Below the pieces are notes generated by a model. The model saw only the letters and a program-made list of their open reading frames with translations, did no database searches and was not told the origin of the DNA. A DNA stretch of 64,000 nt from assembly GCF_050483325.1 (NCBI RefSeq), contig NZ_JBCMYF010000028.1:1-64000 (forward strand). Direction: 5' to 3'. The DNA is from Bacillus_P idriensis_A. GTDB taxonomy: Bacteria; Bacillota; Bacilli; Bacillales; Bacillaceae. Position numbers and translations under genes: made by a program. Shown in pieces: positions 49,810 through 57,535 of the stretch. How positions within the stretch are numbered: the stretch's first letter is position 1; each line of letters starts with the position of its first letter.

Positions 49810-50730
49810 CTAAGAAACACTTGGTTCAATCACAGTCAGTGTATTATCTGTGGAGTTAAGATTTACATTTGCACCTATTGGAATAGCAGCTTTATAAAAC
49901 CCATGTCCTGTAGCCAGGTTGGTGATCAGCGGTTTTCCAATTGGGACTAACAGGGAATTAATTAAATCTTCATAATCAGTATCATAAGATACAGGGCAAT
50001 TTGTACATTCTCCCATAACAATGCCAAGACAATCCTGAAATTTACCTGACATCATTAATTGAGTAAGGTAGCGGAAAATCATTGTAGTAGGTGCATGGGT
50101 GTCTTCTAAAAAAAGGATTTTACCTTGAGTATTAATTTCAAAGGGAGTACCAAGGGTATTGACTAAAGAAGTCATATTTCCACCAACGATTGGACCCGTT
50201 ACATTTCCCGGAACTAAACTCTTCAGGAGAAGATCTGGCGGGTTCTCTATCATTCTTGGAGAATTCAGTGTGGAAACTGCCTCAAAGAATTGATTGAAAT
50301 TATATACGGGTGTCTCTATTCTAAAATCAATCAGCATTAGGCTATGGAACGTAATTAAATCACTTGATAGATACAAACTATTTAATAATACGGTTATGTC
50401 ACTATATCCGGAGATAATTTTTGGGTTTTGTTTTATGACATCAAAATCCAGAAAAGGAAGAATGGTCTGAACACCTGTTCCACCTCGTGTGGATAGGATC
50501 ATGTTGACACTCGGATCTTTGAACATATCCATGACATCTGCTGCTCTTTGCTCGGCAGGTGCAGCCGTGATGCCCTCATAAGAATATACGTGTTTGCCGA
50601 AAACAACATTATATCCTAAATCTTCCAAATATTGAACTCTTTCATTAATAAGTTGTGTATTAAGGGGGCTGCCAGGCGTCACTAGCCCAATCGTATCCCC
50701 TCTTTGCAGCAACGGAGGTCTTATTGCCAT
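49810..50730 (-). CDS. LD-carboxypeptidase family (S66, MccF-like) peptidase
   Basis: ATG 50730 follows GGGGGAGGAAAAG by a proper distance and gives 306 residues; the ATG at 50757 overlaps no site. S66 peptidases cleave LD-bonds in muropeptides or inactivate microcin C-type toxins. The triad is Ser in ISGYSDITVLL, Glu in LFLEDTHAPT and His in LATGHGFYKAAIP. The N-terminal GDTIGLVTPGSPLN is typical. Whether it recycles wall peptides or gives immunity cannot be told; the gene is not next to wall-synthesis genes. Confidence 0.9.
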   Translation of the reverse strand: MAIRPPLLQRGDTIGLVTPGSPLNTQLINERVQYLEDLGYNVVFGKHVYSYEGITAAPAEQRAADVMDMFKDPSVNMILSTRGGTGVQTILPFLDFDVIKQNPKIISGYSDITVLLNSLYLSSDLITFHSLMLIDFRIETPVYNFNQFFEAVSTLNSPRMIENPPDLLLKSLVPGNVTGPIVGGNMTSLVNTLGTPFEINTQGKILFLEDTHAPTTMIFRYLTQLMMSGKFQDCLGIVMGECTNCPVSYDTDYEDLINSLLVPIGKPLITNLATGHGFYKAAIPIGANVNLNSTDNTLTVIEPSVS

Positions 50731-50964
50731 CTTTTCCTCCCCCTGATTTCGGTTCAATTATAATTTACGATAATAAAAGGTATTAAAAGGTGCTCGGATA
50801 TATGTCATATTCGAGAAAACTACTGATTGGGCAATTCTTGATTTTCTTTAAGATTCCTCCGATTAATTGATAAAAACAGATCTTGCTGTAGACCGTTATC
50901 TGATGAATAGAAGGAAACCTCCTTACAAAAAGCGAAATAGATTAGACGCGAGGTGACAAAAAAG

Positions 50965-51516
50965 TTGAACTCTAAACCAATTAAAATACGGTTAATAGGC
51001 TCCGTCGGCAGCGGTAAAACTACGCTTGCCAGAGAGTTATCCACTATATTAAATATTCCTTATTATCAATTAGATAACGTTGTCTGGATGAGGGATCATG
51101 CAGGAGATATCAAAAGAACAGATGCAGAAAGAGATCATTATTTACATTCTATAATCTCCTCTGGCAATTGGATACTTGAAGGGGTTCACAGCGAAAAATG
51201 GGTCTCTGCCAGTTTTCATCAAGCAGATTGGATCATCTTACTAGATCCTCGTTATTCTGTGAGAACATACCGGATTATCAAACGGTTTTTCCTGCAAAAA
51301 ATTCGAGTGGAAAATTCAAACTATGAACCAACGGTAAAAATATTTTTAAACATGTTTAAATGGAACCGGTACTTTGAAGAAGTGGGAAAACCTAATTTCC
51401 TTCAATCATACGGAAACTACAAAAACAAACTATTAGTCATATCTACTGATCGTGAAGCAGCTGATTACTTGGACAGAGTCCGACGGAATTTGGAAAGACA
51501 GGAGATGAACCGATGA
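50965..51516 (+). CDS. P-loop kinase-like ATPase (FlaR/adenylate-kinase-like)
   Basis: TTG 50965 lies 8 nt after AGGTGA and gives 183 residues; GTG 50953 sits inside that site. It has Walker A GSVGSGKTT, an aspartate in YQLDNVVWM, and LID-like RIIKRFFLQKIR. Together these match proteins annotated as topology modulation FlaR, in reality P-loop nucleotide kinase relatives of unknown substrate. The end overlaps a small, unsupported frame. Confidence 0.85.
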   Translation: MNSKPIKIRLIGSVGSGKTTLARELSTILNIPYYQLDNVVWMRDHAGDIKRTDAERDHYLHSIISSGNWILEGVHSEKWVSASFHQADWIILLDPRYSVRTYRIIKRFFLQKIRVENSNYEPTVKIFLNMFKWNRYFEEVGKPNFLQSYGNYKNKLLVISTDREAADYLDRVRRNLERQEMNR

Positions 51517-51568
51517 TTTCAATGCCGGGAAACAAATGGTCTCCATTTGTTTATTGGCATTATGAAAT

Positions 51569-51626
51569 AATTCACGGGGTTTCCAAATTAATTGGAGTGG
51601 TTTTGAAATTAATTCATGAGGTTTCC
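51569..51626. repeat. Two-unit 42-bp imperfect repeat
   Basis: AATTCACGGGGTTTCC (51569) and AATTCATGAGGTTTCC (51611) are 42 bp apart, with similar flanks (TTGGCATTATGAAAT, TTGGAGTGGTTTTGAAAT). It is noncoding and similar in style to the repeats at 3770 and 16262. Confidence 0.6.
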
Positions 51627-51630
51627 AATT

Positions 51631-51792
51631 TTATTCCCCGCCGCTCGAATAATGGTTATCTCCCATGGTCACATTCTTGTCTTCTCCTGGACGGTGACTC
51701 ACAGTTTTTCTGTTGAACGTATTCTTCCTTCTAACATCAACTGCAAATGCTAAACCTAATGCTCCAACCAATAAACCGATCAGCCAGGCCAT
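51631..51792 (-). CDS. 53-aa single-pass membrane protein co-translated with hxlR
   Basis: On the minus strand ATG 51792 opens 53 codons. The GGGGAGG site lies within the last codons of the hxlR gene, 7 nt upstream, and the hxlR stop TGA overlaps the cluster of three ATGs. The product is MAWLIGLLVGALGLAFAV (a single membrane helix) followed by a charged tail (DVRRKNTFNRKTVSHRPGEDK, in parts). The tail is basic then acidic and would lie in the cytoplasm. No family recognised; the ribosome site and coupling make it likely real. Confidence 0.7.
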   Translation of the reverse strand: MAWLIGLLVGALGLAFAVDVRRKNTFNRKTVSHRPGEDKNVTMGDNHYSSGGE

Positions 51793-51794
51793 CA

Positions 51795-52160
51795 TCATTC
51801 CTCCCCGGATTTTTCAGATTCGTCCCAATTTGCTGCTCCCCACAAATGCATTTGCTCAAGAACCGGCATGAGTGTTTTTCCTTTTTTGCTCATCGAATAT
51901 TCCACTTTTGGAGGCATCGTGTTATATTGCTTCCGCTCGATAAATCCATCATCTTCAAGTTCTTTTAATTGCCTGCTCATCACTTTGTGAGAGACACCGG
52001 TCAGTAATCGGCGGAGCTCATTGTAACGCAGCGTGCCATCTTTTCCTAAATGCCACAGAATAACGGTTTTCCATTTGCCGCCGATTTTGCTTAATGTATA
52101 TTCGATCGAGCACTTAAGTTTACCTTCTTTATTTACAGGTGTTGTCACCGAAACCTTCAT
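51795..52160 (-). CDS. HxlR family transcriptional regulator
   Basis: ATG 52160 follows AGAGGT by 9 nt and gives 121 residues. The HxlR hallmark is complete: CSIEYTLSKIGGKWKTVILWHL, GTLRYNELRRLLTGVSHKVMSRQLKELEDDGFIER and the wing PPKVEYSMSKKGK (quoted in parts). The Cys near residue 19 (KLKCSIEYT) is the usual redox-sensing residue for electrophile stress. It is divergent to the VOC gene (52280), which it probably controls. Its stop overlaps the 53-aa gene. Confidence 0.92.
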   Translation of the reverse strand: MKVSVTTPVNKEGKLKCSIEYTLSKIGGKWKTVILWHLGKDGTLRYNELRRLLTGVSHKVMSRQLKELEDDGFIERKQYNTMPPKVEYSMSKKGKTLMPVLEQMHLWGAANWDESEKSGEE

Positions 52161-52279
52161 TCCTTTCTTACCTCTATGATAGTATCTGACACAAAAGTGC
52201 ATACTTACATCATAGAAAATCATTCGTTACAATATATGTGCTGGTGATTAAATACTACAGCCGAGGAGGAGTTTTATCA

Positions 52280-52774
52280 ATGTTAACGTATCCTAGATCA
52301 TTTTCTCATATAGGCCTTTCCGTTCCGGACCTGGACAAGGCAGTTAAATTTTATACAGATGTGTTTGGCTGGTATGTCTTAATGGAGCCGTCAAAAGTAG
52401 AAAACGATGATTCTGCCATTGGCCAAATGTGCCGCGATGTGTTTGGAGACGAGTGGGACACATTCCGGATTGCCCATCTTTCGACTGGTGACAAAATCGG
52501 CATTGAACTGTTTGAGTTTTCTCATAACGAGAAACCCGAGAATAACTTTGAGTACTGGAAAACAGGAATCTTTCATTTCTGTATCCAGGATCCTGATATT
52601 GAAGGCATGGTTGAAAAAATCAAAGAACATGGCGGCAAACAGCGGATGCCGATCAGAGAGTATTATCCAGATGAAAAGCCATTTAAAATGGTCTATGTGG
52701 AAGATCCATTCGGAAACATTTTTGAGATTTATACACACAGCTATGAGCTGACGTATTCTGAAGGGGCATATTAA
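52280..52774 (+). CDS. VOC family (glyoxalase/dioxygenase-like) protein
   Basis: ATG 52280 has GAGGAGGAG 9 nt upstream and gives 164 residues. It has a paired VOC module: FSHIGLSVPDLDKAVKFYTDVFGW at the start (in parts), FHFCIQDPDIEG mid-protein, and YVEDPFGNIFEIYTHSYE with terminal ligand residues. It is divergent from an HxlR regulator, an arrangement typical for electrophile-detoxification genes. The substrate is unknown. Confidence 0.88.
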   Translation: MLTYPRSFSHIGLSVPDLDKAVKFYTDVFGWYVLMEPSKVENDDSAIGQMCRDVFGDEWDTFRIAHLSTGDKIGIELFEFSHNEKPENNFEYWKTGIFHFCIQDPDIEGMVEKIKEHGGKQRMPIREYYPDEKPFKMVYVEDPFGNIFEIYTHSYELTYSEGAY

Positions 52775-52937
52775 TAGGTAGACCTGAGCTTTAAACCTTG
52801 CAGCATCAAGATGTTAAATGGTAAAGGAATGGAGAACCATAACATAAGCAAATCTGGTTTTTTAGAAAATTATAAATAATTTCATATTTGGCTTGAAGGC
52901 CGCTTAAGAAATTGATAGAATGGAAGAAATCAAAAGA

Positions 52938-53048
52938 CTATGTGTAACTGGCGAAACGCGGACAACCGCGGGGGAGCACATGGTGTCGCAGCCGTTCGCC
53001 TGGGCAGAGGTAAGGGATTTATCCCTTGCCTCTTTTCGTATTTTTTTA
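52938..53048 (+). promoter_or_regulatory. ZTP/ZMP (pfl) riboswitch with terminator upstream of serA
   Basis: The conserved aptamer parts are seen in order: ACTGGCG (52947-52953), the stem GCGG..CCGC followed by GGGGAGCAC (52957-52979), a variable stretch, then GCCGTTCGCCTGGGC (52991-53005). It leads into a terminator, GAGGTAAGGGAT and ATCCCTTGCCTC (53008-53033, one mismatch), then TTTT and a T8 run. ZTP (AICAR) signals shortage of 10-formyl-tetrahydrofolate; ligand binding turns the downstream gene on. Here that gene is a phosphoglycerate dehydrogenase, the start of serine/one-carbon supply. Confidence 0.85.
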
Positions 53049-53077
53049 AAAAAATATAAGAAAAAAAGGAGATAAAC

Positions 53078-54277
53078 ATGAGCACAATAACATTAGACAA
53101 AGTGAAAAAAATTAAAACATTAAATCACATAGCAGAAGGGGGGTTAAATGTATTTCATAAGGATACTTTTAAGGTTGATAATGACTGTGAAAATCCTGAT
53201 GCCATAATGGTTCGCAGCTATAATATGCATTCAATGGAATTCGGGAATCATTTAAAAGCAATCGCCCGTGCCGGGGCAGGTGTCAATAATATTCCTGTCG
53301 ATAAATGTACAGAGCGTGGAATAGTGGTTTTTAATACTCCTGGTGCTAATGCTAATGCGGTAAAAGAAATGGTTTTAGCCTCATTAATGGCTTCTTCCCG
53401 AAACCTGTTTGCCGGTGTTTCATGGACAAAAACCTTAGAAGGCAAAGGGGAACAAGTTCCACAGCTTGTGGAAGCAGGAAAAAAGCAATTTGCAGGTAAA
53501 GAAATCAAGGGTAAGACTCTTGGTGTCATTGGATTAGGTGCAATTGGTGCACTTGTAGCGAATGATGCGATTGCTTTAGACATGGATGTGATTGGATTTG
53601 ACCCATTTATCTCGGTTGATACCGCATGGAATTTATCGCGTAATGTTCAGCGTGCTCTAACGATTGAGGAGCTGTTTGCAAGTGCTGATTATATTACAGT
53701 ACATACACCGCTAACGGATGATACAAGAGGAATGTTTAACCAAGCAACATTCAGCATGATGAAGCCAGGTGTTCATATCCTGAATTTCTCAAGGGGGGAA
53801 CTTGTGAATGAATCGGATATGGAAGCTGCACTTGAAAGCGGCATAGTAGGTCAATATATGACAGACTTTCCAAATGAAAATGTATTGAAAATGAAAAATA
53901 CTGTGTCTACACCGCATATAGGTGCCTCAACAAAAGAATCAGAGGAAAATTGTGCGATTATGGCTGGGCGTCAGATAAGAGAATTCCTGCAGACAGGAAA
54001 CATTAAAAACTCTGTCAATTTTCCAAATGCTTACCTTCCATATACAGGTAAGCAGCGTGTGGCAGCTTTCCATCAAAATGTTCCCGGCATGGTTGGAAAG
54101 CTTACTTCTGCCATCTCAAGCTATGAGTTAAACATCGCAGATATGGTAAACAGAAGCCGCGGAGAATATGCTTATACAATGATAGACATTGATACGAATG
54201 TAACGAACAATATCGTTCCTCTTTTGGAGGAAAACATCAGCAAGATTGAAGGCATGATTACAGCACGTTTTATTTAA
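53078..54277 (+). CDS. serA: D-3-phosphoglycerate dehydrogenase, ACT-domain form
   Basis: The 399-residue enzyme oxidises 3-phosphoglycerate in the first step of serine synthesis. NAD-binding GVIGLGAIGALVA, catalytic Arg in LNFSRGELV, Glu in the region after the DFPNE segment, and His in TPHIGASTKESE are clear. The ACT domain is the last 75 residues (HQNVPGMVGKLTSAISSYELNIADM, in parts). ATG 53078 follows AAAAAAGGAG. It is preceded by a ZTP riboswitch. No serC or serB is next to it. The usual B. subtilis SerA is longer (about 525), so this is the short type, possibly a second copy. Confidence 0.92.
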   Translation: MSTITLDKVKKIKTLNHIAEGGLNVFHKDTFKVDNDCENPDAIMVRSYNMHSMEFGNHLKAIARAGAGVNNIPVDKCTERGIVVFNTPGANANAVKEMVLASLMASSRNLFAGVSWTKTLEGKGEQVPQLVEAGKKQFAGKEIKGKTLGVIGLGAIGALVANDAIALDMDVIGFDPFISVDTAWNLSRNVQRALTIEELFASADYITVHTPLTDDTRGMFNQATFSMMKPGVHILNFSRGELVNESDMEAALESGIVGQYMTDFPNENVLKMKNTVSTPHIGASTKESEENCAIMAGRQIREFLQTGNIKNSVNFPNAYLPYTGKQRVAAFHQNVPGMVGKLTSAISSYELNIADMVNRSRGEYAYTMIDIDTNVTNNIVPLLEENISKIEGMITARFI

Positions 54278-54344
54278 AGGCTGTATTACGAAAGCTCTTT
54301 TCAAAAACTTTGTTGCTTCTAGACTACATGTTTACGGAAGGCTT

Positions 54345-54452
54345 TTAACTCCTGTGGGAAATAGAGGGAAAAGGGAGACCCCGCAGGCATGCCGAGGATG
54401 CTCACACCCTCCACGTGGAAAGTAAATGCCTAGAGTGGAAAGCAACGGACAA
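54345..54452. repeat. Degenerate copy of the Bacillaceae intergenic palindromic repeat
   Basis: ACTCCTGTGGGAAATAGAGG, GACCCCGCAGGCATGCCGAGGATGCTCAC, CACGTGGAAAGTAAATGCC and GAGTGGAAAGCAACG (in parts) follow in the order of a well-known dispersed element of Bacillaceae. Its copies read AGACTCCTGCGGGAA, GAGACCCCGCAGGC, GCCGAGGAGGCTCAC, CGCGGAAAGCGA and GGAACGGAAATCAACG (recalled from many genomes). The GC content is above that of the flanks. The rest of 54278-54700 contains a terminator and AT-rich sequence. Confidence 0.75.
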
Positions 54453-54515
54453 TATTAATAATTAATAACAACAATTTAATTGAAAACAGCATGTACGAAA
54501 GACAAGATTTAAAAA

Positions 54516-54546
54516 GAACTCTCCGGATATCTGGAGAGTCCTTTTT
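54516..54546 (+). terminator. Terminator downstream of serA
   Basis: ACTCTCC and GGAGAGT around a short GATATCT loop, then CC and T5. Confidence 0.8.
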
Positions 54547-54700
54547 ACGATTGATTTAGGTTCCAAGAATAGCGAATAATGTATAATCTGAACATATTTT
54601 GTACTATTTTGTAAAATAACTGTAATATAAAACGAATATTGTTGTTACATAACAATGATAGTATTAAGAAAATAGTAATTTAGTAATACGGGGGTAAAGA

Positions 54701-55363
54701 ATGAAAAAATTAATTGCATCGTTTGTCTTAACAGGCGCGTTATTAAGCAGTCCAATAGTTGGCAGTGCTGCACTGGGAGATCAGACGTTAAAAAGCGGGA
54801 TGTCGCATTCTGATGTAAAACAATTGCAACAATCATTGAAAAACAAGGGATACTTTACTTATAAATCAACAACTACATATTATGGTCCTATCACAAAGAA
54901 CGCAGTTATAAAGTTTCAAAAAGCTAAAGGATTAAAAGCAGATGGAATTGCAGGCAAAAATACATTTAAAGCTCTAGGGAATCAATCAAGCAAGCCAGCT
55001 GTACAGAATAAGTCCAATATCGGAACTACTGCAAAAAAATATCTAAACGTACCCTACAAATGGGGCGGAATGTCTCCAAAAGGGTTTGACTGCAGCGGAT
55101 ACTTAAATTATGTTGTAAAAGAAAGCACAGGTAAAAAGCTTCCTAGAACAGTAGCGGATATTTACAAGCAGGGAGTTAAAGTTTCAACACCTAAAGCAGG
55201 AGATTTAGTATTCTTTGAGACATATAAGACAGGAGCGTCTCACGCAGGCATCTATTTAGGGAATAATCAATTCATTCATAGTTCTTCTTCTAAAGGTGTC
55301 ACGATTACTTCAATGAACAACTCGTATTGGTCTGAGAGATACTTAGGGGCTAAAAAATATTAA
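54701..55363 (+). CDS. Secreted NlpC/P60 peptidoglycan endopeptidase with PG-binding domain
   Basis: A 220-residue secreted hydrolase: signal peptide (LIASFVLTGALLSSPIVGSAA, in parts), a PG_binding_1 domain (GMSHSDVKQLQQSLKNKGYF..YYGPITKNAVIKFQ, in parts) and a C-terminal NlpC/P60 domain. Catalytic Cys is in GFDCSGYLNY, His in ASHAGIYLG and the third polar residue His in FIHSSSS. Enzymes of this type cut gamma-D-glutamyl-diaminopimelate bonds in cell-wall peptides. Start ATG 54701 follows ACGGGGGTAAAGA. A terminator follows. Confidence 0.93.
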   Translation: MKKLIASFVLTGALLSSPIVGSAALGDQTLKSGMSHSDVKQLQQSLKNKGYFTYKSTTTYYGPITKNAVIKFQKAKGLKADGIAGKNTFKALGNQSSKPAVQNKSNIGTTAKKYLNVPYKWGGMSPKGFDCSGYLNYVVKESTGKKLPRTVADIYKQGVKVSTPKAGDLVFFETYKTGASHAGIYLGNNQFIHSSSSKGVTITSMNNSYWSERYLGAKKY

Positions 55364-55398
55364 AAGTATTATCGCAATTGAATTATATATAGATCCAC

Positions 55399-55437
55399 AA
55401 AAATGCTAATCATCAATTTGATGGTTAGCATTTTTTG
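55399..55437 (+). terminator. Terminator after the NlpC/P60 gene
   Basis: AAAATGCTAA(TCATCAA) and (TTGATGG)TTAGCATTTT pair over most of their length, then TT. Confidence 0.85.
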
Positions 55438-55528
55438 TCTATCTCAAAAAATATGTGTTTCTTTCTTTTTCTTTCAAGGAAACAATTCTACCTTGAAGTT
55501 AATATAATTAAGATTCAGGATCAGGAGT

Positions 55529-55630
55529 GTGTACTTTGTTTTTCATGATCCAGACGGAAATGCATTTGATGTATGGAGTGAACTGAGTCCGGTATATATG
55601 GCATTTTTTCAGTCTGAGCAGAAGCATTAA
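55529..55630 (+). pseudogene. Remnant of a VOC-family gene (C-terminal 33 codons)
   Basis: The reading VYFVFHDPDGNAFDVWSEL followed by about 14 residues and TAA is the characteristic last strand of glyoxalase/VOC proteins (F.DPDGN.F.VW). No first module, start or ribosome site precedes it, and the frame upstream does not continue the fold. It is thus a decayed fragment in the 55364-55747 gap. Confidence 0.6.
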
Positions 55631-55747
55631 GCATGATTTTTTGAGTTTAAAATAAATGGATGACATGCTTGTTGAAGAAAAAGAAGGATTTAGACAGCCA
55701 AAAGTGGAAAGACATCATGAATAAAGTTTTACAAGGAGTCGGTTCGC

Positions 55748-56470
55748 ATTAAAAGAATTTTGGCAATCAGTGATCTTCACGGATGTTTCGAAGAATTAAT
55801 GAAATTAATCGAATTGATTAAATACAATCCCGCACGCGACCAGTTAATCCTGCTTGGTGATTACTTGGATAGGGGACCTGACAGCATGGAAACGCTGTCC
55901 AAAGTAATGAGTCTAGTTGGTGAAGGGGCCATTGCTTTGCGTGGAAATCATGATCAAATGTTTCTTGACTGGATCAAGTTCGATAACGATCGAAACGATC
56001 TGCATTTTTTCAGAAACGGGGGTTATGCAACCATTTCAAGCTATGCAGGCCCAGGGTGGTTTAAAGAAAAGGGCTATGACGATCAGTTAGTAAAAAAAGC
56101 GAAACAGCACATTCAGAACCACAATCAAGCACATTTAGATTTTCTTGACCATCTTCCATACTACCATGAAACAGAAGGTTATCTTTTTGTACATGCAGGC
56201 ATCAATCCTTTTCTTAGAGATTGGATAAGCACTGAAAACACAGATTTTATGTGGATAAGAGATCACTTCCTGAAGAATGATCATCATCATGCACATACGA
56301 TAGTCCATGGGCATACGCCTGCTTCACTTTTGCATTCTTCAAACGATATTTATTTTGGAAATAAGAAGATTGCTATCGATGGCTCATGTGCATATGGAGG
56401 TCAGTTGAATTGTCTGGAGATATTAGGTGATTCTGTAAAGCAATATGATGTTAAGAGCTGTAAGAGTTGA
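55748..56470 (+). CDS. Metallophosphoesterase (PPP/ApaH-like), probable ATT start
   Basis: The protein has the full PPP-family metal site: SDLHGC, GDYLDRGPDS, RGNHDQM, VHAGINP and VHGHTP. It belongs with bacterial serine/threonine phosphatase 1/diadenosine-tetraphosphatase-type enzymes. No ATG is available. A TTG at 55760 is 21 nt from any ribosome site. AAGGAG at 55733-55738 lies 9 nt from an ATT at 55748 that gives the family's usual N-terminus (I)KRILAISDLHG. The product is then 240 residues. The lipid II flippase gene follows 49 nt later. Confidence 0.88.
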   Translation: MKRILAISDLHGCFEELMKLIELIKYNPARDQLILLGDYLDRGPDSMETLSKVMSLVGEGAIALRGNHDQMFLDWIKFDNDRNDLHFFRNGGYATISSYAGPGWFKEKGYDDQLVKKAKQHIQNHNQAHLDFLDHLPYYHETEGYLFVHAGINPFLRDWISTENTDFMWIRDHFLKNDHHHAHTIVHGHTPASLLHSSNDIYFGNKKIAIDGSCAYGGQLNCLEILGDSVKQYDVKSCKS

Positions 56471-56519
56471 AGATTATGTTAAAGTCTCAACTTATCTTAC
56501 ATAAAAGCAGGTAGATCGA

Positions 56520-57335
56520 ATGGACTTTATTACAGACAGAGTCTTATTTATCTCATTATTTATATTAATCATACACTGTATTGAAACGCTGGCATACGCT
56601 GTACGGCTTTCTGGAGCCAGAGTGAAAATGATAGCCTCAGCTCTTTCACTGTTTAATTTAATGGTGATCGTTTCAAGGATGTCAAATATGATGCAGCAGC
56701 CATTTACAGGAAGTCTTGTTGACCTTGCACCCAAGGAGAATACGCTGCAATATGTTGAAAATCAATATCGCATTCTTATTGCATCTTCTACGCTTGGGAC
56801 CGTTTTAGGAATTGTATTATTGCCGACTTTCATCGCGCTATTTTCAAGAGCTATTATCCATTTGTCCGAGGCTAGAGGATCAATCCCTCTTTTATTAAAA
56901 AAAGGTCTCTCTTTTGAGTATTTAAAAAGAGGAGTAAAACATATTCAGCTGCCGAAAAAGGGTTATTTTATGACGATTAATATGAAACAGATTCCGATTA
57001 AACTCTTTTTTATTAATATGATCATTACTTCTATCTATACGATTGGCGTTTTATCTGCTTTATACGCAGCGCTATTAGTGCCAGATCGATCATCTACAGC
57101 GATCATGGCATCAGGATTAATAAATGGAATAGCCACCATCTTGCTTGTTATCCTGATAGACCCTAAGATTTCAGTACTGGCGGATGATGTGGTTAATAAT
57201 AAAGGAAGTTACACTAAGTTAAAAAGCATTTCCATCATGATGATTACCTCAAGACTATTTGGAACGTTTTTAGCTCAGCTGCTGTTTATACCCGGGGCTC
57301 AATATGTAGCGTGGTTAACGAAATTTATTGTTTAA
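56520..57335 (+). CDS. amj: Lipid II flippase Amj-family protein
   Basis: A 271-residue integral membrane protein with about six spans. It has the Amj family's N-terminal region (LFILIIHCIETLAYAVRLSGAR, in parts) and the NMMQQPFTGSLVD segment. Amj (YdaH) is the alternate lipid II flippase that replaces MurJ in B. subtilis. ATG 56520 has GCAGGTAG upstream. Spacing of 49 nt after the phosphoesterase gene suggests one transcript. A terminator follows at 57352. Confidence 0.88.
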   Translation: MDFITDRVLFISLFILIIHCIETLAYAVRLSGARVKMIASALSLFNLMVIVSRMSNMMQQPFTGSLVDLAPKENTLQYVENQYRILIASSTLGTVLGIVLLPTFIALFSRAIIHLSEARGSIPLLLKKGLSFEYLKRGVKHIQLPKKGYFMTINMKQIPIKLFFINMIITSIYTIGVLSALYAALLVPDRSSTAIMASGLINGIATILLVILIDPKISVLADDVVNNKGSYTKLKSISIMMITSRLFGTFLAQLLFIPGAQYVAWLTKFIV

Positions 57336-57351
57336 ATACGGATGATAGAGG

Positions 57352-57380
57352 GCGTTCCTTATTAAAAGGAACGCTTTTTC
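57352..57380 (+). terminator. Terminator after amj
   Basis: GCGTTCCTT and AAGGAACGC with a 5-nt loop, then T5. Confidence 0.9.
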
Positions 57381-57487
57381 CAATGCTGAAAATAGATAAG
57401 CCATATATGCAGGAGAAAGCTGTCATGACGTTTCATTCAAATCCATTTAGTTGACTTTAATAAACAACTCTATTATATTAGTTGATA

Positions 57488-57510
57488 GGTCAATGATTGA
57501 CCCGTCAATC
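57488..57510. promoter_or_regulatory. Overlapping palindromes, probable MarR operator
   Basis: GGTCAA-TGA-TTGACC (57488-57502) and GATTGA-CCCG-TCAATC (57495-57510) are both perfect and share the TTGACC half. They lie 26-48 bp ahead of the marR start, where self-repression would work. Spacing of the half-sites fits a MarR dimer. Confidence 0.65.
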
Positions 57511-57535
57511 AATTAGAAAAAGGAGGAGGATGCGT

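Noticed and set aside
51513..51716. 67-codon frame overlapping the FlaR-like gene end by ATGA
   Set aside because: It crosses a 42-bp DNA repeat and overlaps the better supported 53-aa gene on the other strand.
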